Notes: a model not told the origin generated them from the sequence alone. Counted from the first letter of the stretch, positions 8,257-17,406 are shown. The stretch is 57,456 bases of DNA from Clostridiales bacterium (GCA_012728435.1 JAAYFC010000009.1:1-57456), one strand, 5' to 3'. Translations and numbers: made by a program.

Positions 8257-8263
8257 CATTTTG

Positions 8264-8352
8264 TACTGCTTTCCTACGCCGGCATTATCCGGATCAGGTA
8301 TGAGGGTCCCGGGCGATGCCCGATCTCAGCCGGCAGATGCCAGCACCCCTGT
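8264..8352 (-). promoter_or_regulatory. TPP (THI-box) riboswitch
   Basis: On the minus strand the invariant blocks of the thiamine pyrophosphate aptamer are in order: GGGGTGC, GGCTGAGA, then ACCTGATCCGGATAATGCC and GCGTAGG. The P3 stem region is GC-rich. It precedes a terminator hairpin and the thiT gene, so TPP should stop transcription of thiT. An unusually long leader, holding RNA copy A on the opposite strand, separates it from the start codon. Confidence 0.95.
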
Positions 8353-8370
8353 GCCAATTGGCACGGCTTC

Positions 8371-8400
8371 ACGGTATCACAGAGGCCCTTTTGTTGTCAA
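8371..8400 (-). promoter_or_regulatory. thiT promoter
   Basis: Minus-strand TTGACA (8400-8395), an 18-nt spacer and TACCGT (8376-8371) lie just upstream of the riboswitch. Its -35 box overlaps the -35 box of the plus-strand promoter at 8394-8422. Confidence 0.55.
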
Positions 8401-8422
8401 CCAGGTAGGCGCATGGTAGAAT
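8394..8422 (+). promoter_or_regulatory. Promoter of the 8457 operon
   Basis: Plus-strand TTGTCA (8394-8399), a 17-nt spacer and TAGAAT (8417-8422) precede ATG 8457 and its GGAGG site. It shares its -35 bases with the divergent thiT promoter. Confidence 0.6.
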
Positions 8423-8456
8423 CAGGAGGCGTGGAACACGTGATGATGGAGGACAA

Positions 8457-9107
8457 ATGGGCTTATTTAAACGCAAAAACCCGCAGTTGGACCTGAAGGC
8501 TTTGGACCTTGAGCAATTATTATTCACAGCGGACACGCAGACGGATCCGGTTCTTGTGTATCAGGCTTTGCTGGCAGCTGAAGGCTTGGCACCGGACAAC
8601 CTGGAGGTACAGCGCAGGCTGTTGTTGCATGGGCGGCTGCATGAGCGAAACCCGCGAAAGATGGATCTGTCTGTCATCAAGTGCTATTTGCTGCACGCCT
8701 TTGAACACCCGGAGGACCATGAGCCCGCGCAGCAGCGGGCGATGGCGCGGGAGCTGTTTGATGACGCGCGGCTGATGCGTTGCCTTCAGCTATCCGCCAA
8801 CCAGGAAGGTTTTTTGCAGGATTATCTGCATGCCTTGTCGCAGGAGTATATCCGGATCTTCATTGTGCCGGACAACCGCCACGCGCCGCGGGTTTTTGGG
8901 ATATCGCTCAAAGCCAAGCTGCAGCGCTATTTTGCTGTCCCTGCGCACGATATCATTTCAAACGCGCTCTCCTGCTCCTATTTAAACCAGGAGGAGGCCA
9001 TTTTGCTGGCCAAGGCTTTTTATCGAGCCTTTTATGAATACGCGCAGGGAGACACCCAGGCGCTGGACAGCCTGCTGGGCGCGGAGATCCGCGCGCAGCT
9101 GCGATAA
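8457..9107 (+). CDS. Protein of unknown function, 216 aa
   Basis: I do not recognise this family. It is a soluble, mostly helical protein with no signal peptide or membrane segment. The helical stretches with regularly spaced alanine and leucine resemble a TPR-like or alpha-solenoid fold. The ATG follows GGAGG. A second unknown gene, encoding a membrane-anchored protein, starts 9 nt after its stop, so the two are cotranscribed and may act together. An ABC exporter lies downstream on the same strand. Confidence 0.75.
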   Translation: MGLFKRKNPQLDLKALDLEQLLFTADTQTDPVLVYQALLAAEGLAPDNLEVQRRLLLHGRLHERNPRKMDLSVIKCYLLHAFEHPEDHEPAQQRAMARELFDDARLMRCLQLSANQEGFLQDYLHALSQEYIRIFIVPDNRHAPRVFGISLKAKLQRYFAVPAHDIISNALSCSYLNQEEAILLAKAFYRAFYEYAQGDTQALDSLLGAEIRAQLR

Positions 9108-9116
9108 GGATTACGA

Positions 9117-9635
9117 ATGAAGATACTCAAGCGGCTTGTTGCCCTTTTGCTCTCCCTGGCCGTCATCACGGTGTTTTACCTGCTTGCTGTGATGATGGAA
9201 GACGAAGAAAGCAAACGCACGGATCAGTTTGTGGTGGAGGCGCAGCAAAAGCCCCTCACCCCCATTCAAGAAATCATCAGCGAGGACCCGCAGCGCCTGG
9301 TGGACGCTTTTGGTGTGCCTATCCCGCTGCCAGACCGCTTTGAGAGCGGCAGGGTGACGGATTTTACCTGGCACACCTACCCCGCGCGCCTCATCACCCT
9401 CACGGGCGCGCAGGCCGTGGTCAAGGGTGTGCGCCCCGCAGCAGCAGCCCCTTCCATCATCCCAAAGGACGCGGATTTCAAGGCCAGCGACAAGGCGCTG
9501 CTGGGTTACGCGATGCTGGAAGCGCAGGTGGAAGGCAAGACCCTGTATTCCCTCATCACCAGGGATGCGGCCTTTTTGATTGAGCCTCAGGAGCAAAACC
9601 AGCCTGGCGGCTTTGCCTTGTTGGAGCCAAAATAG
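9117..9635 (+). CDS. Membrane-anchored protein of unknown function
   Basis: A 172-aa protein with an N-terminal signal-anchor helix (about residues 6-26) followed by an acidic stretch and an extracytoplasmic domain. I see no known catalytic motif. It sits 9 nt after the 216-aa unknown gene and 45 nt before an ABC exporter gene, so the three could form one operon. A role in the envelope is possible but is only an inference from the anchor and neighbours. Confidence 0.72.
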   Translation: MKILKRLVALLLSLAVITVFYLLAVMMEDEESKRTDQFVVEAQQKPLTPIQEIISEDPQRLVDAFGVPIPLPDRFESGRVTDFTWHTYPARLITLTGAQAVVKGVRPAAAAPSIIPKDADFKASDKALLGYAMLEAQVEGKTLYSLITRDAAFLIEPQEQNQPGGFALLEPK

Positions 9636-9680
9636 TGTGGAATCAAGACGCCCGCGTCTAGAACCAGTGAAGGAGACGGT

Positions 9681-11489
9681 ATGAGCCAGACAAGAAAAAG
9701 AGACCACAGAACCAGCGCGCTGCTGTCGCGCTTTATCCCCTATTACAAGCCCTACCTGGGCATCCTGGCTTTGGACATGACCTTTGCCGTGTTGACCACC
9801 ATCTGCGCCCTGGTCTTCCCGCTGATTGTTCGGCAGATTACGGACCTGGCTGTATCAGATGCCAGCAGCATCACGCTGGATATCGTGCTGAGATTGGGCT
9901 CCCTTTATGTCGGCCTGCTCGCGCTTGAAGCGGGCAGCCGATACTATATGCAGTCCCAGGGGCACATCATGGGCGCCAAGATTGAGCGCGATATGCGGCA
10001 AGGCCTGTTTGCCCACCTGGCGCAGCTGTCTTTTTCCTATTACAGCGAGACCAAGGTTGGCCAGATCATGTCACGCATCACCAGCGACCTGTTTGACGTG
10101 ACAGAGTTTGCCCATCACTGCCCGGAGGAGTTCTTAATCGGCTTCATCAACCTGGTGGTGAGCTTTGTCATCCTAAGCCAGATGAACCTGACCCTCACCC
10201 TCATCATCTTTTTGGCGCTGCCGCTGATGATGCTGTCCATTTTCCTGTTTAATACCAAGCTGCGCGATACCTTCAAGGCCACACGCTACCAGCTGGGCGA
10301 AATCAACGCCCAGGCAGAGGACAGCCTGCTTGGCATGCGCGTTGTGCAGTCTTTTGCCAATGAGGAATTGGAAAGCCGGAAATTTGACGAAGGCAACCAG
10401 ACCTTTTTGCAGCTGAAAAAAAGGCAGTACAAGGTGATGGCGGGCTTCCACGCCACCACCAGGTTGTTAAACGGCCTGATGAACCTGCTGGTGATTGTGG
10501 CCGGCGCCGTTTTCCTCTCCCGCGGGCAATTGACCCCGGGTGAGTTCGCCTCCTATTTGCTGTACATCAACCTGCTGCTGAACACCGTCACCCGCCTGGT
10601 CAATTTTATGGAGCAATTCCAGCGTGGTTTAACCGGCATTGAGCGCTTTTATGAGATTATGGACGCGCCGCTGGAAATCACCGACCAGCCGGGCGCCGTG
10701 GAACTCACGGACACGCGCGGGGAGATCACGCTGGACCATGTCACCTTCCGGTACACGGAAGACGGCCCCAAGGTGCTGGATAAGGTGAGCCTTTTTGTGC
10801 CCAGCGGGCAAAGCGTGGCCTTGGTCGGCCCCAGCGGCTCAGGCAAGACGACGCTGTGCAACCTCATCCCCCGCTTTTATGACGTGACGGAGGGCCGTGT
10901 TTTGATTGACGGGCAGGATGTGCGCGACATCACCCTCAAGTCCCTGCGCGGCAGCATCGGCACGGTGCAGCAGGATGTCTATCTCTTCTCCGGCACGGTG
11001 CTGGAAAACATCGCCTACGGCCGGCCAGGTGCCAAGATGGAGGACGTGATGACGGCCGCCAAGCGCGCAGGCGCGCATGAGTTTATCACCGCGCTGCCCG
11101 AAGGCTACGACACCTATGTGGGTGAGCGCGGTGTGAAGCTGTCCGGCGGGCAAAAGCAGCGCCTGTCCATCGCCCGCGTTTTCCTGAAGGACCCGCCCAT
11201 CCTGCTGTTAGATGAGGCCACCAGCGCCCTGGATAACGAATCCGAGCTGCTGGTGCAGCAGTCACTGGAGGAATTGGCAAAGGGCCGCACCACACTGACC
11301 ATCGCGCACCGGCTGACCACCATCCGCAACGCGGATGTCATCTGGGTGCTGACGGATGATGGGCTGGAGGAAAGCGGCAGCCATGAGGAGCTGCTTAAAA
11401 AGCGTGGGCTATATTACCAACTCTACCAACTGTATACTGTGAAAAGCGACGGGGAGCAGGCGGACCTGCTCAAAGAAGAAGTACGATAA
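9681..11489 (+). CDS. ABC exporter, fused membrane and ATPase domains (MsbA/BmrA type)
   Basis: A 602-aa half-transporter that should act as a dimer to export lipids, drugs or peptides. The N-terminal half has six membrane helices (about residues 15-330). The ATPase domain carries Walker A GPSGSGKTT, a Q-loop, the signature LSGGQKQR, Walker B ILLLDEATSALD and the switch histidine in IAHRLTT. There is no N-terminal peptidase domain, so bacteriocin processing is unlikely. The ATG follows AAGGAGACGGT. The substrate cannot be told from sequence. Confidence 0.92.
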   Translation: MSQTRKRDHRTSALLSRFIPYYKPYLGILALDMTFAVLTTICALVFPLIVRQITDLAVSDASSITLDIVLRLGSLYVGLLALEAGSRYYMQSQGHIMGAKIERDMRQGLFAHLAQLSFSYYSETKVGQIMSRITSDLFDVTEFAHHCPEEFLIGFINLVVSFVILSQMNLTLTLIIFLALPLMMLSIFLFNTKLRDTFKATRYQLGEINAQAEDSLLGMRVVQSFANEELESRKFDEGNQTFLQLKKRQYKVMAGFHATTRLLNGLMNLLVIVAGAVFLSRGQLTPGEFASYLLYINLLLNTVTRLVNFMEQFQRGLTGIERFYEIMDAPLEITDQPGAVELTDTRGEITLDHVTFRYTEDGPKVLDKVSLFVPSGQSVALVGPSGSGKTTLCNLIPRFYDVTEGRVLIDGQDVRDITLKSLRGSIGTVQQDVYLFSGTVLENIAYGRPGAKMEDVMTAAKRAGAHEFITALPEGYDTYVGERGVKLSGGQKQRLSIARVFLKDPPILLLDEATSALDNESELLVQQSLEELAKGRTTLTIAHRLTTIRNADVIWVLTDDGLEESGSHEELLKKRGLYYQLYQLYTVKSDGEQADLLKEEVR

Positions 11490-11516
11490 TACCACTTGCT
11501 AAAAAGGAGGCCTAAA

Positions 11517-13115
11517 ATGGATGTCTTGTTTTTAGGCGCAGCGCGCGAAGTCACCGGCAGCTCATTCCTGGTCACCATCAACGGAAAGCGGGTGATGGTG
11601 GACTGCGGCATGGAGCAGGGGCGTGACACCTATGTCAACCAGGAGCTGCCCCAAAGCCCCGCCATGGTGGACGCGCTGGTTTTGACACACGCGCACATCG
11701 ACCACTCCGGCATGGTGCCAGCGCTGGTGAAGCACGGTTTCACAGGCCCCATCTACACCACGCCGGCTACACAGATGCTGTGCGAGATTATGCTGATGGA
11801 CTCTGCCCACATCCAGGAAAGTGAGGCCGAGTGGCAAAACCGCAAGGCCAAGCGCTCGGGCGATGAGATGGATGAACCCATCTACACCCAGGATGACGCG
11901 GCGCAGGCGCTTTCGCAGTTTCAAGCACTGCCCTACCAGGAGAAACGGGAGATTCTGCCCGGCTGCGTGCTATCCTATACCGATGCCGGCCACCTGCTGG
12001 GCTCAGCCAGCGTCACCCTGGAATTGACGGAGGAGGGTGTCACCAAAACCATCGTCTTCTCCGGTGACATCGGCAATATCAACCAGCCCATCATCAAGGA
12101 CCCGCAGTACTTGACCCATGCTGACTATGTGGTGATGGAATCCACCTATGGCGACCGCCTGCACGGGGAGCGGCCGGACTACTTGGCCGATTTAAGCGAC
12201 GCGCTGCAAACCGCCTTCAACCGCGGCGGCAACGTTGTGATTCCCTCCTTCGCGGTGGGCAGGACGCAGGAGATTTTATATTTCCTGCGTGAAATCAAGG
12301 AAAAGGGCATGGTCAAAGGGCATGAGGGCTTCCCCGTCTACCTGGACAGCCCACTTGCGATCAAGGCCACCAACATCTTTGTGGAGGCGCCCCCCACCAG
12401 CTTTGACGAGGAGATGCTGGCGCTTTTGCGCGCGGGCATCAACCCCATCGACTTTCCAGATTTACACATCTGCGTGACGGCGGAGGAAAGCAAGCAGATT
12501 AATTTTGAGCAGAATCCCTGCGTCATCATCTCTGCCTCCGGCATGGCGGAAGCCGGGCGCATTCGCCATCATTTAAAGCATAATTTGTGGCGGCCAGAGG
12601 CCATGGTGCTGTTTGTGGGCTACCAGAGCGTGGGCACCCTGGGCCGGCAGCTGTATGACGGCGTCAAGACTGTCCGGTTGTTTAACGAGACCATCGCGGT
12701 GAAGGCCGAAATCCGCGTGCTTCAGGCCATCAGCGGCCACGCGGACCAGGCGGGGTTGTTAACCTGGATTAACAGCTTTAACCCAAAACCGCAAAAAGTG
12801 TTTGTTACTCATGGAGAAGAGCAGGTCGCCCTGCACTTTGAAGGCCTGTTGAAGGACGGGGGATACAGCACCTTTGTGCCGTATTCCGGTGATAGCTGGG
12901 AGTTGAAAACGGACACGCAGCTGGCCTATGGCACGCGGGAATTGGTGGACAAGACCAGCAAAAAACAGCGCAAGATCAAGAAGCGCGACACCGCAATGCA
13001 GGATGCCCTGGATCGCTTAAGCGCGCTGGTGCAGTCTGCCGCGGGTTACAGCAACAAGTTGAAGGCCAAATTAGCCCAGCAGATCAACGACCTGGTGCGC
13101 AGGTGGGAGGACTGA
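11517..13115 (+). CDS. MBL-fold beta-CASP nuclease/hydrolase
   Basis: A 532-aa metallo-beta-lactamase-fold protein related to RNA-processing nucleases (CPSF73/YSH1 type). The zinc-binding motif HAHIDHSG is near residue 60. A beta-CASP insertion follows (about residues 250-380), and the C-terminal histidine occurs in SGHADQ. Family members cut RNA endo- or exonucleolytically. The target here is unknown. ATG 11517 is chosen because AAAAGGAGG lies just upstream, and the frame is open for 7 more codons without a ribosome site. It follows the ABC exporter by 27 nt and may be cotranscribed. Confidence 0.88.
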   Translation: MDVLFLGAAREVTGSSFLVTINGKRVMVDCGMEQGRDTYVNQELPQSPAMVDALVLTHAHIDHSGMVPALVKHGFTGPIYTTPATQMLCEIMLMDSAHIQESEAEWQNRKAKRSGDEMDEPIYTQDDAAQALSQFQALPYQEKREILPGCVLSYTDAGHLLGSASVTLELTEEGVTKTIVFSGDIGNINQPIIKDPQYLTHADYVVMESTYGDRLHGERPDYLADLSDALQTAFNRGGNVVIPSFAVGRTQEILYFLREIKEKGMVKGHEGFPVYLDSPLAIKATNIFVEAPPTSFDEEMLALLRAGINPIDFPDLHICVTAEESKQINFEQNPCVIISASGMAEAGRIRHHLKHNLWRPEAMVLFVGYQSVGTLGRQLYDGVKTVRLFNETIAVKAEIRVLQAISGHADQAGLLTWINSFNPKPQKVFVTHGEEQVALHFEGLLKDGGYSTFVPYSGDSWELKTDTQLAYGTRELVDKTSKKQRKIKKRDTAMQDALDRLSALVQSAAGYSNKLKAKLAQQINDLVRRWED

Positions 13116-13139
13116 TATGAATGTGAATCGAGTTATTAT

Positions 13140-14474
13140 ATGATGAAACGCTTATCAATGCTGCTTGTTTTTTCCCTTGCTTTTGCTTTGATGCCGCTAG
13201 CGGGTGTATTTGCAGCTCAGGCCGCAAGCGGCCTGAGTGTAGAGCAGACGCAAGAGGGCATCGCCTATTCCTTTTCTGTGCCTGGGCGGGAATTTGTCTG
13301 CCTTCAGTATCAAAACAGGAATGAGCAGGGCATGATGACCTTGTATTCAGCACAAGGATTATTCCAAGGTGTGTTGCCCATGCGCTATACACAAAGCCCA
13401 AGCAATACACAAGTCACGGTGTTAAGCCCAGCTCAACACCATCTGATGAGCGCCAGCATCGCCTTTGATGTTGAGGCGACACAAGCATTTGTGAAAGCAC
13501 AACCAGATGCGGTGAACAAAGTAAATGACCTGACGCTCACGGCGGGTGAAAAAGAAATGCACTGGGCATTTACCGCTTCAGGCCATGAAACCCTCATGCT
13601 GCAGTTTAGCTCGGTCATGCAAAAGGGGCAGTTGATCATTACCGCAAAGGACAATGGCCATTTCTCGGGCAGCCTGTCGCTGCCCAACCTGTACGCAAGG
13701 GACCTGGTAACCATCACCATTAAGGATCAAAAAGGCAGGGTTCTTGCCAAAGAAAAGGAGCGGACGCTGTTTATCGCCCCTGACCCTGGTGAAACCATCA
13801 AGGATGGGCCGCTGAGCGGCGTCATTGTCTGCATCGATCCCGGCCATCAGCAGGCACCTGTCGAAAGCAAAAGCATCCCCGTTATGCCCGGGTCAAACAA
13901 ATCCGTGTTCAGCGACGGGAAAAGCGGGATGGCACAAGGTGTTGTCACCTTCCGGAAAGAATCCATCGCAGCGCTTGAGATCTCCTACCTCACCTGCATC
14001 GAACTGCGCAAGCTGGGCGCCGAGGTTTATATGACGCGCTGGAACGAGGAAACCGGCGTGACCAATTTAAACCGCGCGGGCTACGCGGAAGAAGTGGGGG
14101 CGGACTATTTCATCCGCGTCCATCTGAACATGTCCGCGCGCAGAGATGCTGACGCGCTGTATGTCTATAGCCCCAACACATCCCCCTACGCTGCCCTGGT
14201 GGTTGATAAACAAACCTACAAAAATCTGGCACAGGCGCTGTTGGATGCCATGAAGGCAGAAACAGGCGTGAGGCACGGGGTGGTCCGCCTTTCCGACAAG
14301 TTTATTGGCAACAATTGGGCAAAAATGCCCACCTTTCTGGTGGAGACCGGGTTTATGTCCGCGCCAGCCAATGATGTCCTGCTCTCTCACCCTGTGTATC
14401 AGCAGCGTGTCGCTTTGGGGATGGCAAAAGGCGTCATCGAAATGGAAAAGGTAAAGGCCGCGTCTTTAGAATAA
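13140..14474 (+). CDS. N-acetylmuramoyl-L-alanine amidase (Amidase_3), secreted
   Basis: Zinc enzyme that cleaves the bond between muramic acid and the stem peptide of the cell wall. A signal peptide occupies about residues 1-27 (VFAAQAA). An unassigned N-terminal region of about 190 residues may bind the wall. The catalytic domain starts near VIVCIDPGHQ and shows the zinc histidine, the glutamate in FRKESIAALE, the second histidine in FIRVHLN and the catalytic glutamate in FLVETGFMS. Tandem ATG codons open the gene. The ribosome site is weak, and translation may depend on the upstream operon. Confidence 0.9.
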   Translation: MMKRLSMLLVFSLAFALMPLAGVFAAQAASGLSVEQTQEGIAYSFSVPGREFVCLQYQNRNEQGMMTLYSAQGLFQGVLPMRYTQSPSNTQVTVLSPAQHHLMSASIAFDVEATQAFVKAQPDAVNKVNDLTLTAGEKEMHWAFTASGHETLMLQFSSVMQKGQLIITAKDNGHFSGSLSLPNLYARDLVTITIKDQKGRVLAKEKERTLFIAPDPGETIKDGPLSGVIVCIDPGHQQAPVESKSIPVMPGSNKSVFSDGKSGMAQGVVTFRKESIAALEISYLTCIELRKLGAEVYMTRWNEETGVTNLNRAGYAEEVGADYFIRVHLNMSARRDADALYVYSPNTSPYAALVVDKQTYKNLAQALLDAMKAETGVRHGVVRLSDKFIGNNWAKMPTFLVETGFMSAPANDVLLSHPVYQQRVALGMAKGVIEMEKVKAASLE

Positions 14475-14488
14475 TCCTCCTGCGTTTG

Positions 14489-14516
14489 AAAAAACTGCCG
14501 CGAATGTCACGGCAGC
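14489..14516 (-). terminator. Terminator of the sigma/anti-sigma operon
   Basis: The stem CTGCCG (14495-14500) with CGGCAG (14510-14515) is followed by six T on the minus strand, about 25 nt after the stop of the 14539 gene. It may also stop transcripts from the convergent amidase. Confidence 0.75.
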
Positions 14517-14538
14517 CTTTGTTGTAGGGGCGCTGGAT

Positions 14539-15969
14539 TCAAAGAACGGATTTTTTCTCTTCATCCGTGTGGGGGCTGAACTGCATTGTCAACACACGCA
14601 CAATTTCGCCCGTTTTGGCGTCCAGCTCCACCTTGTAGTTGGGGATTTTTTCCTCCCCGTAGGTTTTCTTTACCAAGGCTGCTAATTTCTGGTCTTGCAC
14701 ATAGATGGACGGTGATGCGTAGTACACCTTCCACAGGGGTTTGTCTGGGTCGGTCACGTCATAGAACAGATTGACATAAAACGCACTCTCGGGATGATCA
14801 GCGATGAGGATTGCCTGGTCCTCACTTAAGCCATACTGCTGCTTTAAGGCGGCACGGGCATGTGATAAGGCTTGCTCCTGGCTGATGGCATCCGGACCTG
14901 GCAGGCCATACTCCATCTCGCTGGCAAACTTCAGGTACGAATCAAATGGCCATTCCATCTGATCCGGATGCGCCTGCACGAACTCCCGGATCATGGGCGC
15001 AATCTCCTTTGAGAAGGCTGCCTTTGAAACAAGGTTCCAGGTCCAGAACACCTTTGATTCCTGATATTTTTCCTCAAAAGCACGGATGGCTTTGGCAATG
15101 GGAAGGTTTCGCCTGGCCTTTGCAGCATCAATCTGGGCTTTAAGGTCCTCAAGCGATGAGCGCAAGGCACCCGTCGATGGATGAACAAACATATCAATCG
15201 CGGTAAACGGGAGGGATTCGTAATCCAAGCCTGTGTTCCAGGCATCAAACATCACATACCAGTAGGACTGCCGATTCCCTGGCGCCGCGTTTTCCGGAAT
15301 CTGGAAACTTGTTTCCACACGGTATTGGTCCAAGACCTCTTCCGCAATCCCAAACACCCGGATGACTTCCTGCTTGGCGACATTGATGGCATCCACCCGG
15401 TTGACGGGGCCTTTTTGGGGCTTCGTAAAGATGGTTTTACCTTCCTGGCTTTTGCCTTCCTGCTGCATCAGCTCGGAGTACCAGGCCTGTTCCTCTGCCG
15501 ACCAGGTGGTAAACGCACCCCAGGCTGCCTGCATGATGCTGAGGAAGTTGGCGCCATGCGCGTCCTCCCCAATGAAGGCCGCAATGGCGGCGTCCGCGAT
15601 GCGCTCGGCCTCCTGCGCGTCCAAATCCCTGCTGCTTAATTGCTTTAACTCCTCGGTGTCCTCGATATAGCCCTGGGCGACTAAATCCCGCACCAGGTTG
15701 GCCTTCTTGCTGGGTTCCCAATGGATGTACTGGCCCTGCTGTTGCTCCGTTTGCGCCATAAACCTGCCGGTTTCCCGCAGGGTCACCATGGCGATGGCGG
15801 CCAGTACCAAAAGGGAGAGAGACAGGGCCAAAGCCAGGCTGACTTGGCGCTTGTTCAATCTGGTTTTAGGGTTGTTTAAGGCGCTATGCACCTTGGCCTG
15901 ATGGTTTCTTGTAAAAACCAGCGGCGCGAACGCCTTATCAAACGCTGTTTTCACCTTATCTTGACGCAT
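14539..15969 (-). CDS. Membrane protein, probable anti-sigma partner with PepSY-like domain
   Basis: A 476-aa protein with a short basic cytoplasmic N-terminus, one membrane helix (about residues 43-65) and a large outer domain. The outer part has two repeats of the kind seen in PepSY/YcdB-like domains (AKQEVIRVFGIAEEV and later ALSHARAALKQQYGLSEDQA). The gene overlaps the ECF sigma gene by 14 nt and is translationally coupled to it. That gene order and topology are typical of an anti-sigma factor, but I see no clear zinc-binding anti-sigma motif. The assignment therefore rests mainly on context. Confidence 0.7.
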   Translation of the reverse strand: MRQDKVKTAFDKAFAPLVFTRNHQAKVHSALNNPKTRLNKRQVSLALALSLSLLVLAAIAMVTLRETGRFMAQTEQQQGQYIHWEPSKKANLVRDLVAQGYIEDTEELKQLSSRDLDAQEAERIADAAIAAFIGEDAHGANFLSIMQAAWGAFTTWSAEEQAWYSELMQQEGKSQEGKTIFTKPQKGPVNRVDAINVAKQEVIRVFGIAEEVLDQYRVETSFQIPENAAPGNRQSYWYVMFDAWNTGLDYESLPFTAIDMFVHPSTGALRSSLEDLKAQIDAAKARRNLPIAKAIRAFEEKYQESKVFWTWNLVSKAAFSKEIAPMIREFVQAHPDQMEWPFDSYLKFASEMEYGLPGPDAISQEQALSHARAALKQQYGLSEDQAILIADHPESAFYVNLFYDVTDPDKPLWKVYYASPSIYVQDQKLAALVKKTYGEEKIPNYKVELDAKTGEIVRVLTMQFSPHTDEEKKSVL

Positions 15970-16492
15970 GCTGTGCCTCCTTTGTCAATTGGGCGCGCAG
16001 TTTGTCCTGCGCCCGTTTCAGCCGGTAGTACACGGTGGAGACGGAGATGTTGAGAATGCCCGCAATCTCCTCCGCGGAATAGCCTTGGTAGAAATGCAGG
16101 AGGATGACGACGCGGAAGGCGGGCTTTAAGCGCATCACGTCCTCCACCAAGTCCAGTTCGTCAGGGTCCAGGCTGTGGCTTGACGTTAACATGGCCTCCT
16201 CCAGCGGCAGGTTGCGCGCCCTGTGCCGGAACCACGCGCTGCGCAGCACATCCTTGCAAGTGTTGATGGCGATGCGCGCAAGCCAGGCCCGCTCTGAATC
16301 GGGCTTGACACCGCGCCCAAAAGCGCGGTAGGCCTTTAGGAAGGTGTCCTGGGCGGCGTCCTCGGCCAGTCCTGTATCCTTCAAATAGGTAAAGCAAAGG
16401 CGGAGTATCTGGGTGCCATGGTCTTCCATCAGCTGGGTCAGCCATGCTTCCCGCTTAAAATCCCGCTCATGCGCCGCGCTGTTCATGCCCAC
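15956..16492 (-). CDS. RNA polymerase ECF-type sigma factor
   Basis: A 178-aa group 4 sigma factor. Region 2 is visible in DHGTQILRLCFTYLKDTGLAEDAAQDTFLKAY, and region 4 in LLHFYQGYSAEEIAGILNISVSTVYYRLKRAQDKL with its helix-turn-helix. No extra domain is fused. The gene opens a two-gene operon with the membrane protein that probably controls it. A candidate ECF-like promoter lies just upstream, so autoregulation is likely. Confidence 0.92.
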   Translation of the reverse strand: MGMNSAAHERDFKREAWLTQLMEDHGTQILRLCFTYLKDTGLAEDAAQDTFLKAYRAFGRGVKPDSERAWLARIAINTCKDVLRSAWFRHRARNLPLEEAMLTSSHSLDPDELDLVEDVMRLKPAFRVVILLHFYQGYSAEEIAGILNISVSTVYYRLKRAQDKLRAQLTKEAQHASR

Positions 16493-16510
16493 CTCACCCC
16501 CTTCACCCTA

Positions 16511-16537
16511 TAGACGAAACCTGAGGCAAAAATTACA
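16511..16537 (-). promoter_or_regulatory. Candidate autoregulated ECF promoter
   Basis: On the minus strand TGTAAT, a 15-nt spacer and CGTCTA resemble the TGAAAC and CGTC boxes of ECF promoters. It lies about 20-45 nt upstream of the sigma factor ATG. The first box is imperfect. Confidence 0.35.
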
Positions 16538-16557
16538 AGATTGAACATAGATATTTT

Positions 16558-16595
16558 ATAAAAAATAAGCGCCAAGGGGCAAATCCCGGCGCTTA
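16558..16595 (-). terminator. Terminator of the exonuclease III gene
   Basis: An 8-bp stem (TAAGCGCC 16566-16573 with GGCGCTTA 16588-16595) is followed on the minus strand by TTTTTTA. It lies 20 nt after the exonuclease stop. Confidence 0.75.
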
Positions 16596-16614
16596 GATGG
16601 CGTTTATCTGGTTG

Positions 16615-17367
16615 TTACAAATCAATCTCCAGGGTAACCGGGCAGTGGTCGGAGCCGTAGATGTCACTCCTGATATCAGCCGCCTTGATCTGACCTTTGA
16701 CGCGGTCGGACACCAGGAAGTAATCAATGCGCCAGCCGGCGTTGCTGGCGCGGGCGTTTGAGCGATAGCTCCACCAGGTGTAGGCCTCGGTCTTATCCGG
16801 GTAGAGGTGGCGGAAGCTGTCGGTAAAACCGCTTCCCAAAAGGGTGGTCATCTTGGCGCGCTCCTGGTCGGAGAAGCCGGGGTTGCCGCGGTTTTGACGG
16901 GGGTATTTCAGGTCAATCTCCTGGTGAGCCACATTCAGGTCGCCGCAGTAAATCACTGGCTTTTTTTGATCCAGTGCCACCAGGTGCCTGCGCATGGCGT
17001 CCTCAAAAGCCTCGCGGTAGTCAATGCGCTTTAATTCTGGTTGGGCGTTGGGCACATAGGTATTCACCAGATAAAAATCCGGGTACTCCAGCGTCATCAC
17101 ACGGCCCTCGTCCAAATGGTCCTCCCCGAGGCCGAAGGTGATGGACAGCGGCTCATGCCGGGCAAACACCGCAGTGCCCGAATAGCCCTTGCGCTGGGCG
17201 GAGTGCCAGTAATCCTCATAGCCTGGCGGGTCGTACTGCGCCTGCCCAGGCTGCATCTTGGTTTCCTGCAGGCAGACAAAATCCGCGTTAAGGCCGATAA
17301 ATGCCTCATCAAAGCCCTTGTTCAGCACCGCGCGAAAGCCATTCACATTCCATGATACAAACTTCAT
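16615..17367 (-). CDS. xth: Exodeoxyribonuclease III (AP endonuclease, ExoA type)
   Basis: Repairs abasic and 3'-blocked DNA ends. Endonuclease/exonuclease/phosphatase fold with the signature residues N8 in SWNVNGFRA, E in LQETKMQ, Y and N in LVNTYVPNAQ, D-x-N in CGDLNVAHQEID, WRIDYFLVS and the final SDHCPV. The 250-aa length is normal for the ExoA branch. It is a single-gene unit between a terminator and a divergent aldo/keto reductase. Confidence 0.94.
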   Translation of the reverse strand: MKFVSWNVNGFRAVLNKGFDEAFIGLNADFVCLQETKMQPGQAQYDPPGYEDYWHSAQRKGYSGTAVFARHEPLSITFGLGEDHLDEGRVMTLEYPDFYLVNTYVPNAQPELKRIDYREAFEDAMRRHLVALDQKKPVIYCGDLNVAHQEIDLKYPRQNRGNPGFSDQERAKMTTLLGSGFTDSFRHLYPDKTEAYTWWSYRSNARASNAGWRIDYFLVSDRVKGQIKAADIRSDIYGSDHCPVTLEIDL

Positions 17368-17406
17368 TCCAAGCTCCCCATGCGTTATTACGCCATATTT
17401 TATATC

